Positions 43,261-51,776 of a DNA stretch of 64,000 nt are shown here, one piece after another. Below the pieces are notes generated by a model. It was not told the origin of the DNA and did not search any database. It saw nothing but the letters and a program-made list of their open reading frames with translations. The number at the start of each line of letters is the position of its first letter. Within the stretch, counting starts at the first letter, position 1. A program made the position numbers and the translations under genes. The DNA comes from Salinimicrobium xinjiangense DSM 19287. Its GTDB lineage: Bacteria > Bacteroidota > Bacteroidia > Flavobacteriales > Flavobacteriaceae. The DNA is taken from the NCBI RefSeq assembly GCF_000423585.1, contig NZ_AUIG01000020.1:49685-113684 (forward strand), read 5' to 3'.

Positions 43261-44055
43261 CTACCCGCCCAGGTCAATAGCATCCCCTTCTTTCGGAATT
43301 ATCAGCTTTTCAGAAAAGGCATTTTCTTTCGCAAATTTCCTCAGTTCACTTCGGCTAAGGCTACAGTGATTTAAAGCCTCCATATGAATAGTTATAATCG
43401 TGGCAGTCGGTAAAAGTTTGTGGATCCTTTCAACATCTTCTTTTCCGGTTAGTATAGCACCAAATCGCCCGTCCTCCATCCTGGCACGGCCGGCGTTGAC
43501 CACCACCACATCGGGTTTCAGGTTTTTTATATTCTGCTCTATCTCATCGATCCAGATGGTATCTCCCAGGAAGTAAACAGATCTGTCCCCTTCCGCGGAA
43601 AAATAGAAGCCCGAGGATTCTCCCAGGAATTCAGCCATTTCGGGTACGGTATAGGCTGCATCGTTTCCATGTTGGCAGCGGGTTTTGGTGATCTGTAGTC
43701 CGTCAAAATTTGTCTGCTCAGGTAAGACCTCAACATCAGTAAAGCCCTGTGATTCTACTTTTTGAGCATCCCCGGTATTCTGAACCAGGATCTTTAAGTC
43801 TTTAGGCAGAATTTGCTGCGCCATGCGATCCCAGTGATCGGTGTGCAGATGTGTTAGCAGTACAGCATCTACATCAAACAAACTTTCAGGTTTTACAGGC
43901 AACTCAACCAGCGGATTCCTCACATCTGAATTCACTGTTCCGGGAAATCCGGGATAGGTATCCTTTTGAGCAAACATGGGATCCATTAAGATCCTCTTAC
44001 CTCCGTAATTATAAACCAGAGTTGCATTCCTGATGAACTGAAGCTGTGAAGGCAT
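43261..44055 (-). CDS. MBL-fold metal-dependent hydrolase (UlaG-like)
   Basis: 264 residues. Metallo-beta-lactamase metal motif LLTHLHTDHWDRM (about 64-76), FLGDTIWIDE, and a later histidine in ITIHMEALNHC. N-terminal LQFIRNATLVYNYGGKRILMDPMF is typical of the L-ascorbate-6-phosphate lactonase-like subgroup. Substrate unknown. Monocistronic. Confidence 0.82.
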   Translation of the reverse strand: MPSQLQFIRNATLVYNYGGKRILMDPMFAQKDTYPGFPGTVNSDVRNPLVELPVKPESLFDVDAVLLTHLHTDHWDRMAQQILPKDLKILVQNTGDAQKVESQGFTDVEVLPEQTNFDGLQITKTRCQHGNDAAYTVPEMAEFLGESSGFYFSAEGDRSVYFLGDTIWIDEIEQNIKNLKPDVVVVNAGRARMEDGRFGAILTGKEDVERIHKLLPTATIITIHMEALNHCSLSRSELRKFAKENAFSEKLIIPKEGDAIDLGG

Positions 44056-44137
44056 AAACGGACTGTTTTATTAATGCGAAAATAGAGGTTGACTTGTATG
44101 GTTCATTGATCATTGCTAATTGTTTATTGTTAACTGA

Positions 44138-44587
44138 TCATTGTTTTACAGTAGAATGCAGCATCTGCAGTTTCCATCCCTCGTCGGTTAAAATAGCAGT
44201 TGCGCTTTCTATCCAGTTCATCTCCCTTACGATCTCCTCCCCTTGCTTAAACTTTGCGTTGTTGTGGTAGGCTACCCAGGCCATCTTCCCTTCAATTTTA
44301 ATCTCAATAAAATCAAAATAGTTCAGGCGTTTCACAGTAGATCTTCTTTCTCCCGATCTTTCCACATAGCTCCTCATCTTCTCCATATCCCACACCTCTC
44401 CTGTTTCCAGCAGTAGAAAATCTTCAGTGAGGCAGGTATCCAGCGCCTGCGGCTCATAATCTGAAAATATCTCCTGAAAAGTTTTTTCTATAAGTTCCTT
44501 GATCTGCTCTTCATCAGTTTTCTCTGAAGTCTGCCCGAAGGTTGTCATGCTCATAAAAATAATGGCAAACTGAAAAGTTGTTTTCAT
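44138..44587 (-). CDS. Exported NTF2/SnoaL-like protein (DUF4440 type)
   Basis: 149 residues with a signal peptide (to about FGQTSE). The NTF2-like cone fold reads as EEQIKELIEKTFQEIFSDYEPQALDTCLTEDFLLLETGEVWD, then strand pairs FIEIKIEGKMAWVAYHNNAKF and WIESATAILTDEGWKLQMLHST. Small-ligand binding or an enzyme accessory; function unknown. Confidence 0.72.
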   Translation of the reverse strand: MKTTFQFAIIFMSMTTFGQTSEKTDEEQIKELIEKTFQEIFSDYEPQALDTCLTEDFLLLETGEVWDMEKMRSYVERSGERRSTVKRLNYFDFIEIKIEGKMAWVAYHNNAKFKQGEEIVREMNWIESATAILTDEGWKLQMLHSTVKQ

Positions 44588-44787
44588 AATAAGTGATTCC
44601 GTTGAAGTACGATTTTAGAAATACGAAGTTAGAAGTTTTGGCCTGCCTTCGCTAAAGCTTCGGCAGGTAAAAATTTGGGATTTGGAATTTGGTGCTTGGA
44701 ATTTTCGCAAAGAGGTGTCAAAAATGACATTTTTAAATAGATTTTAGAAGTACGAAGTTAGAAGTGGAATTGTTGTTCGTTTAACTA

Positions 44788-45072
44788 TCATACCTCCGGA
44801 AATAATGAATCCTCTTTCCAATTCTGAGGATTCTTTTGAATGTATTCTGATATTCTTGCAAAGTATTGCTGATCCCTGATTATGTGGTCGTAAAAACGGG
44901 ATTGCCATGCAAACTCAAGATTTGATCTATTGGCATTTTTCGTCACAGCTGATTTATAAGAACCTACAATTTTATCACCTTTAATTTCAAAAGCTTTATT
45001 ATCATAAAAATGACTTTCATCCCGATTCGATATATCAATAATTTCAGATTTGCTAATTAATCTTTCTCTCAT
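44788..45072 (-). pseudogene. C-terminal RAYT relic of the second group
   Basis: Carries the C-terminal block VGSYKSAVTKNANRSNLEF, WQSRFYDHIIRDQQYFARIS and IQKNPQNWKEDSLFP but no HUH half. The first 30 residues of the open frame are unrelated. Near-identical in wording to the relic at 40265-40460. Confidence 0.72.
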
Positions 45073-45082
45073 ATCGGTGTTA

Positions 45083-46036
45083 CTAGTTTTTATTTAAATT
45101 ATTTTCAGCCATTTCCGTCCCTTCCTTCCGCTCCATCAAAACCTCCAAATTCCGAACAAACTTTTCCCTAATACGTGGATTGGCATATTTTTCGGCCATT
45201 GCGATTTTTTCAGTACTGGGTTCGTAGTAGTACAGGTTCTTTCCGTTCTGCTTGTTCATCTGGTGAGAAATATACCATTCGGTCAGCTTGTACAATTCTA
45301 TGCTGTTGGGATTCCAGTTTCGGTTGTTATAGGCCTCCAGGATCTGCTCCAGTTGCTCCTCTTCCATAGGATTTGGATTCTCTCTATAATTCCAGGCCAG
45401 GAATTCATTTATTGCACCTAATTCAATTTCGGTCCTCAGGTAGTTTTCGAAACTTTTATTTCTAAGATCTTGTGCGAAATTCAATTTGGTGAGAATGCTG
45501 TCCCGGTGAGCACTCACCTGTCCCCAAACTTTTTCGGGATCTTGTTGCCCGGAAGCAGATTGCTCATCCACAAACTTTCTGAAATTTATACTTTTATAGT
45601 AGTCTCTTAGTACGTTGTGCCGGTCATCGCCATAGGTTACCTCATCCTTTTTTTCATTCCAGTGGGCAATATTGTAGTTCTTCCCTTGCTCCACATAGAA
45701 CAGAGGATCAAATCCGAAGAATTTTTCACAGAATGAGTAGTAATAATGATCGGGCCTGTCCCTCAAAACCATATATGTACCCGGAGGTCTTTGTCTATTA
45801 TCAATGGTTACAAGTGCCGGCTCCGTATTCAGTAGACTAAAGGCGAAATTTCCCTCGGAATCTACCACAGTGGAATCGAGCATGTATTCCTCCATGTAAT
45901 CGAGATGGCTGTATTTCTTCAGGTAAATGGTTTGCCCGGCTAAGGTTTTACTGTTTCCGGCAATAGTTGTTTTAAAAGGATCGTCGCTACAGCTCCAAAA
46001 GAGAATAGCAGCAAAAAGAAATGACAGATTTTTCAT
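45083..46036 (-). CDS. Lipoprotein with DUF4369-like N-terminal domain
   Basis: 317 residues with lipobox ILFWSC. The N-terminal half (TIAGNSKTLAGQTIYLKKYSHLDYMEEYMLDSTVVDSEGNFAFSL-type, shown here only in outline) resembles the DUF4369 domain that often precedes thioredoxin-like domains in Bacteroidota, but no CxxC thioredoxin motif follows; instead the rest is helical with VWGQVSAHRDSILTKLNFAQ and LRTEIELGAINEF. Probably a truncated-architecture relative of the AhpC/TSA-associated lipoproteins. Confidence 0.6.
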   Translation of the reverse strand: MKNLSFLFAAILFWSCSDDPFKTTIAGNSKTLAGQTIYLKKYSHLDYMEEYMLDSTVVDSEGNFAFSLLNTEPALVTIDNRQRPPGTYMVLRDRPDHYYYSFCEKFFGFDPLFYVEQGKNYNIAHWNEKKDEVTYGDDRHNVLRDYYKSINFRKFVDEQSASGQQDPEKVWGQVSAHRDSILTKLNFAQDLRNKSFENYLRTEIELGAINEFLAWNYRENPNPMEEEQLEQILEAYNNRNWNPNSIELYKLTEWYISHQMNKQNGKNLYYYEPSTEKIAMAEKYANPRIREKFVRNLEVLMERKEGTEMAENNLNKN

Positions 46037-46367
46037 TTGGATTCTTTATGTTTCTGCCGGAAGTAATACATCCAAAAAAGATGATGCAAAGCCGGGAATT
46101 GAAAAAGCTGTAGGGATGTTAAAAATAATATAAAATCTTACAAGACCGAAGATTTCAGAAGAAACTTTTAGATCTAATCCTCCAGAGAATTTCTCTTCTT
46201 CCGTTTAGACATTTAAACAAAAAACCAGACCGACTGACGCTTATGATCATCGGTGTCATTATTTTTATATTTTGCACCTCCCCAAAACTCTGAGTCAACC
46301 TGATATAATACTGGTATTATGTGCTTTCCCCCGCAATTTTTGCCGTTATTTGCAAATTGCATGTATA
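46037..46367. other. Gene-free spacer upstream of the histidine kinase
   Basis: AT-rich spacer between divergent genes. TATATTTTG near 46267 is one base off the TAnnTTTG spacing, so it is only a weak promoter candidate for the kinase. No other structure seen. Confidence 0.4.
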
Positions 46368-47486
46368 ATGAATGCACCCTACATTATGCCTAAAACTCCC
46401 CGCAATAACGCCCGTCAATTACGAAAGCTCGATTTTGATCTGGCTAATTATTTTTCCAATACGATCATTCCGCAGCTATTAGTAGATGCGGACCTTATTC
46501 TAAGGATCTTCACCCCGCCGGCGATGAAACAGTTCTCTTTATCCTATGATCACGTGGGCAGCAGCATTCATGATATAAAGGACAATATTCGCTACCCTAC
46601 CTTTGTTGAAAATATTGAGGAAGTGATCGCGACCGGTGAAAACCTCGAGAAGGAGATACAAACTACAGATGGTCTATGGTACCAAATGAATATAGTGCCC
46701 TATATTGAACATGAGGAGGAAATTACCAACGGGGTCATCATTACTTTTATAGATATTACCAAACGGCTCAACGCGATCAAGGAGCTGGAGAAGCTGAATG
46801 CTCAACATGAAACGCTAATGTTCGCACTGTCTCACGACATAAGGCAACCTATTTCGGCCATTACCTTACTGGCAGAAACCCTGACTCAGGCCTACAAAAA
46901 TCACGATCTGCAGCAATTCGATAAGTGGATAAAGAACCTCAGGCAGTTTTCTAAAGGCCTCGCATCTCTGGTAGATGATTTCATTACAGATAACGGAAAT
47001 ATGTCAAAAGAAGAGCCCCGGGAGCTAAGACTGAATATTCAGGAAATATGCGCCGATGTGCTTACTGCTCTAAAATATGAAATTAAGCTCCACAGGATAG
47101 AGGTTATAAAGAATTTTCAGACTTCAGAGATCATTTTTCCGAAGAACAGCCTTAGAAGCGTGGTTTACAACCTGGTGCACAATGCTATTAAATACAGAGA
47201 CCCTGATAAAACGGCAAGGATTGAGATCTCAACTGAGAAAGTGGAGCGTTTTGTGGTCCTGTGCGTACAGGATAACGGACCCGGTATAGCAGAGAAAGAT
47301 CAGGCCCGGATCTTCGAAAAGTCTTTAAGAATAAGAGAGGATGTACAGGGAACCGGCATGGGACTTTATGTAGCCAAAAGGATGATCGAAGCTCATGGCG
47401 GCAGGATCACTTTGGAAAGTAAGCCAGGTGAAGGCACTACTTTTAAGGTGTTCTTCAAAAGTGAGTTCTCTCCTAAAAAACATTAG
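46368..47486 (+). CDS. PAS-domain sensor histidine kinase (cytosolic)
   Basis: 372 residues from the ATG at 46368; an earlier in-frame ATG at 46272 reads through a non-conserved 32 residues. A CheR/CheB-type PAS domain (about 20-130, LLVDADLILRIFTPPAMKQF; GVIITFIDITKR) is followed by a coiled linker and a HisKA domain with the phospho-acceptor in FALSHDIRQPIS, an N-box VYNLVHNAIKYRD, G1 DNGPGIAEKD and G2 GTGMGLYVAKRM. No transmembrane segment and no cognate regulator nearby, so it is an orphan kinase. Confidence 0.82.
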   Translation: MNAPYIMPKTPRNNARQLRKLDFDLANYFSNTIIPQLLVDADLILRIFTPPAMKQFSLSYDHVGSSIHDIKDNIRYPTFVENIEEVIATGENLEKEIQTTDGLWYQMNIVPYIEHEEEITNGVIITFIDITKRLNAIKELEKLNAQHETLMFALSHDIRQPISAITLLAETLTQAYKNHDLQQFDKWIKNLRQFSKGLASLVDDFITDNGNMSKEEPRELRLNIQEICADVLTALKYEIKLHRIEVIKNFQTSEIIFPKNSLRSVVYNLVHNAIKYRDPDKTARIEISTEKVERFVVLCVQDNGPGIAEKDQARIFEKSLRIREDVQGTGMGLYVAKRMIEAHGGRITLESKPGEGTTFKVFFKSEFSPKKH

Positions 47487-47519
47487 CAGCACATCCCGAA
47501 AAGAAAATTTAAATTTGTT

Positions 47520-47975
47520 TTAAGCTCCTCCCTCTACAGCCAGCACTGTAGCTGTCCAGACTATTACACAGGAGAAATAGATCCCAATCGTGTTAGCGGC
47601 AAAAGCTCTTTTTGGTTCGAGTCCGAAAAGGAAGGCAGCGATAGTACCCGCGTAGACTCCGGTGCCAGGGATTGGCATCATCACAAATAAAAGCAGGCCC
47701 CAAAAGCCGTATTTCTGTACGTTCTTGCCTGCCCCTGTCTTAGCACGCCTGGCCACGAAAATTGCGGACTTCTTGTAAAATCTCCACCGCAGAAAATGAC
47801 GATTGATAAAGTGCAGGAAAAACTGCATCAGCGGGAAAACCAGAACGTTGGCGGCAAAGCATACTACAAAAGCGATGTAATAATTCACCCCGTTCAGGAT
47901 CGCATATGGCAGTCCCACTTTGGCTTCTCCAAATGGCGAAATACTCCATAGCGCAGCATAGAAAGTCTCCAGCAC
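47520..47975 (-). CDS. Small multidrug export protein family (Sm_multidrug_ex)
   Basis: 151 residues with four hydrophobic segments. SPFGEAKVGLPYAI near the N-terminus and LLLFVMMPIPGTGVYAGTIAAFLFGLEPKRAF are signature regions of the family. Inner-membrane protein; transport role is inferred from the family name only. Confidence 0.75.
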   Translation of the reverse strand: MLETFYAALWSISPFGEAKVGLPYAILNGVNYYIAFVVCFAANVLVFPLMQFFLHFINRHFLRWRFYKKSAIFVARRAKTGAGKNVQKYGFWGLLLFVMMPIPGTGVYAGTIAAFLFGLEPKRAFAANTIGIYFSCVIVWTATVLAVEGGA

Positions 47976-48092
47976 AACAATTTTTTTTGCGAAAATAATT
48001 GTTACTTCTGTTAACTCCGGATATTCTTTAATTGTATTTCAAAATTTAACTACTATTGGGAAAAGGACTTTTTTCCCATTCAGAAGATGGAA

Positions 48093-48653
48093 CTAGTAAA
48101 TGGGAAACGAAAGACCAACGGCAGCAGCTCCTACAAACTGCTCCAGGTCATTATGGAAATACCCCGTGAGTTTGATATCTACATTGGTGAAGGCCTCCAA
48201 CACTAAGCCAAGAGAGACAGGAATATGCAGGAAGACGCCGCTCTCCTCTATACTTTTGGCAGGCATGAAGGTTTCAAAGGAACCAATGGATGCTCCAATT
48301 CCAATTTCAAAAAAAGGTGCTACAAAGGGTATGGGTGCAGTGAGCCTCGTTTTCCCGCCAAACAAAAGAGCGTTGGCCGATGACCTGTACCTTGCCTTTA
48401 CCTCATCGGACGAGTTTTCCTTAAATTTCGTCAGGATCAATCCGGCATAAGGTCTAATGTCGATCCAGCTCGCCGGACTCAATACATATTCTCCCTGTGC
48501 AAACACCCCCGGATCCTGGAGCAGATCCATTTGCTCATATGGCGCACTCAAACCGGGCCCTAAAGAAATATAACTGGCCCTTTCTTCGAAAAATTGAGCC
48601 TCAACCTGAGCTGAAGTTAAAATTGCAATAATTATTAAGAGTACTTTTCCCAT
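48093..48653 (-). CDS. Outer-membrane beta-barrel protein (paralogue A)
   Basis: 186 residues with a signal peptide (to about QVEAQ). Strand-rich (FEERASYISLGPGLSAPYEQMD, WIDIRPYAGLILTKFKE, FFEIGIGASIGSFETF, VDIKLTGYFHNDLEQFVGAAAVGLSFPIY). Small OmpW/OmpA-barrel size. Closely related to the neighbouring 48823-49377 gene. Confidence 0.65.
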   Translation of the reverse strand: MGKVLLIIIAILTSAQVEAQFFEERASYISLGPGLSAPYEQMDLLQDPGVFAQGEYVLSPASWIDIRPYAGLILTKFKENSSDEVKARYRSSANALLFGGKTRLTAPIPFVAPFFEIGIGASIGSFETFMPAKSIEESGVFLHIPVSLGLVLEAFTNVDIKLTGYFHNDLEQFVGAAAVGLSFPIY

Positions 48654-48822
48654 TCAGCGCATAAATATAGCAGAAAGCTTCTATTTACAAGGGCTTGCTA
48701 AAAAAAATTCGGTATGAGTTTTCAAAAAAGCAGTTTTGGGTGCAGTCTTTATTTTCCGGAGATTTACAGCTTATTTTAGAGAATCTTTATTTCTGTCGCA
48801 AAACCAAACCATAAAATTAGTC

Positions 48823-49377
48823 TCACCTCAACGGAATCGCCACTCCAATCGCAGCAGCCCCTGCCACTTGTTTCATGCTCTCATGGAAGTAATAGGTGAA
48901 TTCGACGTTCACGTTATGTTTGGGCCCGAGTTCTACTCCCAGAGAGAAAGGAATATGCACAAAGACTCCGCTGTCATCCAGGTTCGTGTCGAGCGTAACG
49001 GTTTCAAAAGAGCCGGCAGACCCACCCACTCCCAATTCCACATAAGGGGCGACCCAGGGAATAGGTATGGTGAAGCGGGCTTTTGCGCCAAAAAGAAATG
49101 CGTTTGCAGTGGAAGTGTGATCTTCGGGATTAACACCGGGCTCTCTTTCTCCCATTTTTGTAAGGATCAAACCGGCATATGGCCGCAGGTCAATCCAGTT
49201 GTTCAAGCTAAATACATATTCTCCCTGTGCATAAAACCCGGAACCGTAATATTCCACCTCATCATAAGGCGCACTTATCCCCAGCCCTATAGAAAGATCA
49301 ATGGCTTTCTCCCCGACAAACTGTGCCTTTACATGTGTTGAGACCAGGAGAATAAGGACTAATAATATTTTTTTCAT
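48823..49377 (-). CDS. Outer-membrane beta-barrel protein (paralogue B)
   Basis: 184 residues with a signal peptide (to about HVKAQ). Same pattern as paralogue A: IDLSIGLGISAPYDEVEYYG, WIDLRPYAGLILTKMGE, PYVELGVGGSAGSFETV, VNVEFTYYFHESMKQVAGAAAIGVAIPL. The ATG lies 12 nt after the stop of the hypothetical gene at 49390, so it is co-transcribed with it. Confidence 0.65.
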   Translation of the reverse strand: MKKILLVLILLVSTHVKAQFVGEKAIDLSIGLGISAPYDEVEYYGSGFYAQGEYVFSLNNWIDLRPYAGLILTKMGEREPGVNPEDHTSTANAFLFGAKARFTIPIPWVAPYVELGVGGSAGSFETVTLDTNLDDSGVFVHIPFSLGVELGPKHNVNVEFTYYFHESMKQVAGAAAIGVAIPLR

Positions 49378-49389
49378 AAAGGATGCAGA

Positions 49390-49833
49390 TTAATATTCTC
49401 CCGGTAACATCACGATGTCTGTCACAAAACTGTGGTCTTTATCAAAGTACTTGTAAACGAGCGTGGTATTTGTTTTCCGAAGATCTTCAGCTTCAGGCAT
49501 TGCTTTTAGCTGAGTGGTGATCTCAGGTTTTAAAATGTTCTGAAAAGCTTCTACATCAATATTGTCACGATGTTCCAGAAGTAAGGTATAATTGTTCTGA
49601 AGTATGTCTTCCCCGGGCGCGGTGACACTGTCCAGCCGCGTATTTTCATCAATTACAAAAGGACAATCCCTGTTCATGATCTCAGCTCTTTCCTTAAGGC
49701 TGTATTTTGAACCTATTAAATTATTCGCTTCAGAGTTGAAGATCCTGGGTACCAGGTTCACGGCAAATACAAGAACAGCAACCATTACGGCTGTTCTTAT
49801 AAGTTTGATTTTTTTATTCTGTTCCATTTTCAA
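49390..49833 (-). CDS. Hypothetical membrane-anchored protein (paralogue A)
   Basis: 147 residues. One N-terminal membrane helix (LIRTAVMVAVLVFAVNLVP), then a soluble domain with ENTRLDSVTAPGEDILQNNYTLLLEHRDNI and a C-terminal NTTLVYKYFDKDHSFVTDIVMLP. No family recognised. Paralogue of the next gene upstream, from which it is separated by 37 nt. Confidence 0.65.
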   Translation of the reverse strand: MKMEQNKKIKLIRTAVMVAVLVFAVNLVPRIFNSEANNLIGSKYSLKERAEIMNRDCPFVIDENTRLDSVTAPGEDILQNNYTLLLEHRDNIDVEAFQNILKPEITTQLKAMPEAEDLRKTNTTLVYKYFDKDHSFVTDIVMLPGEY

Positions 49834-49870
49834 TTTGAGAGTTTTTTAATTGATCCTGATAATCAAAGAG

Positions 49871-50311
49871 CTAGTTGTTCTGGTCCTTATAGAGGTCTGG
49901 CGTTACAGAGATCTCTGCAATAAACTCCCGGTTCCTGTCATAATAATTATAGTCTAATGTGATATTGTTATCCCGGAAGACCTTGAGATCGGGGTGATAT
50001 TTTACGTTTTCAATGACGCCCGGTCTAAGATATTTGTTGATGGTATCAACATTCACTTCAGATTTCTCAGTGCCGGTGAGCGTATAGTAATAAATAAGAT
50101 TGGTTTTTCCCCTGGATGCAGCACTATCCAGTCTTGTAAATTCATCGATCTGCACCGGCGATTGCCTGTTCAATTCCACGGCCACTTCCTTCAATTCCGA
50201 TTCCAGGTCGGGCTTAAAAAGTTGCTGAGCGCCGTAGAAGAAAAGTGCAAAAAATATCGCTCCCACTCCGAAGCCTACAAGGGTCCCTTTTTTCGATTCT
50301 TTTTTATTCAT
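49871..50311 (-). CDS. Hypothetical membrane-anchored protein (paralogue B)
   Basis: 146 residues. N-terminal helix (LVGFGVGAIFFALFFYGAQ), then DEFTRLDSAASRGKTNLIYYYTLTG, and NNITLDYNYYDRNREFIAEISVTP, parallel to paralogue A. The shared pattern is DExTRLDS..(15-20)..Y-Y-LL and the final N-T/I-TL-Y-Y-D. Unknown function; first gene of a probable four-gene unit with paralogue A and the two barrel genes. Confidence 0.65.
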   Translation of the reverse strand: MNKKESKKGTLVGFGVGAIFFALFFYGAQQLFKPDLESELKEVAVELNRQSPVQIDEFTRLDSAASRGKTNLIYYYTLTGTEKSEVNVDTINKYLRPGVIENVKYHPDLKVFRDNNITLDYNYYDRNREFIAEISVTPDLYKDQNN

Positions 50312-50584
50312 CTTTTAAGTATTGTTAGAATTCTTCGGAAGGACAATAACAGCTTTTACTCCTGAAAAAATTCTATTTCAGAAGCTAAGAACACCAACAG
50401 GCGCAGCTATTAAGATCATTGCGAAAACGGTTGTTACTTAGCAGCTCAACCGACTTTTTGTAGGGCAGAAGGGGGTGTGCAGCGTAGGAACGAAATTATA
50501 AAATTTTCTTAAATTATTGAGAAAAATTACTGAAAAACAGGAAAATATTCAGCCGGGAAAAGAAAGCTTTTTAAACCGGCTTGC

Positions 50585-51508
50585 TCATAATTTTCCGAGG
50601 CTTATTCCCAGGAGATCTTTAAGTCCAAAATGTTTGCGATGCAACAGCCAGGATACAATCATTCCAAATATAAAGGTTGAGGTGGCGGTTTCGATCATAT
50701 GACTCAGTCGTACACTGGCCAGGGGTATTAAAGGATTGGCAATGATGTGACTTAAATGAGGAACAGCCAGAAGCAGTCCCACCAGTAATGCTGTTGACCA
50801 GGGATTTACCAGCGATCCCCGGATTATTGGCATCGCTACCACTGCAAAAAGAATACCTCGTAAGAGTTGCAGGATCACCAATCCCGGAGAGTTTACAAAT
50901 GTGGTAAGGGTATGCTCCCAAAACGGCGTTATCTCTCCCGGGCTTCCGTAGAATTCCCTGAGTTCGGGATTCTGCCAGGCAATAAAATAACCCGCGCACC
51001 AGTAAATCATTAGATAGATCACAGCAATTACTGCTAGTTTTGTAATTAACTGTCTGCCGGGCATGACAAGATTTAGATTTTCATCATTTCTTTTTTCAGC
51101 CTTCCATTTTCCGCAAATCAGAACAGCAAGGGGAATGAAGCCAAAGGATACCGGCAGGCCCATCAAAAAGAGTCCTGGAAGCAGGGCGGCTGGCACCGTT
51201 AGTTCTGTTAGGAAATACCAGGTCTCTACCTGTGTAATAAAAGTTGAGGCCCCGTAATGAGCTAAACCTAATAGCAGTACAAGCCGCCACCCTCTCCAGC
51301 GCGAGGAATAAATGAGCCCCATTATCAAGGCGGAGTTCAAAAGGCTTAAAATCAGTAACCCGGTTAATTCCCCCACAAGCCCAGGTTCAGAGGGTGTATC
51401 AGGAAATTGGGCTGCTACTGCCAGACTACCAAAGATCCAGGCAAAAAAATAAAGTACTGTGAGAACGCTCAATCTTAATACAAAAGCAACAACAGTTTTG
51501 TTTTTCAT
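50585..51508 (-). CDS. Multi-pass membrane protein, unknown family
   Basis: 307 residues with about eight hydrophobic helices in two similar halves (VLRLSVLTVLYFFAWIFGSLAVAAQFP and LAVIAVIYLMIYWCAGYFIAWQNPEL, each followed by a loop with P-E/GE-L), suggesting an internal duplication. No motif identifies a substrate. The repeats in the two halves could reflect a 4+4 helix arrangement. Confidence 0.55.
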   Translation of the reverse strand: MKNKTVVAFVLRLSVLTVLYFFAWIFGSLAVAAQFPDTPSEPGLVGELTGLLILSLLNSALIMGLIYSSRWRGWRLVLLLGLAHYGASTFITQVETWYFLTELTVPAALLPGLFLMGLPVSFGFIPLAVLICGKWKAEKRNDENLNLVMPGRQLITKLAVIAVIYLMIYWCAGYFIAWQNPELREFYGSPGEITPFWEHTLTTFVNSPGLVILQLLRGILFAVVAMPIIRGSLVNPWSTALLVGLLLAVPHLSHIIANPLIPLASVRLSHMIETATSTFIFGMIVSWLLHRKHFGLKDLLGISLGKL

Positions 51509-51776
51509 GATGATAATTTATCGTATTGAAGCAATATGCAGTGGGTTCTTAACCAAGAGATCACCGGCAGGACAATTACTTTGATCAGGAGCAAACAGCG
51601 CATAATAAAAAGTAAAGAGACTCTTTAAATTTAAGATTATTCACGTTTAAATTTTTGAAATCTCTCAATAAAAATTCTGATCTGTGTAATTATTTCTTCA
51701 GAAAAATCGAGCTGGTTTCTTCCTTTCAAATTTCCTTATATTTAGCGCTTTAAAAATTTTAACTCAATTAAGATTT

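Noticed and set aside
44788..45072. 94-codon frame as an independent gene
   Set aside because: The last two thirds are a RAYT C-terminus without its catalytic half, so it is called a relic.
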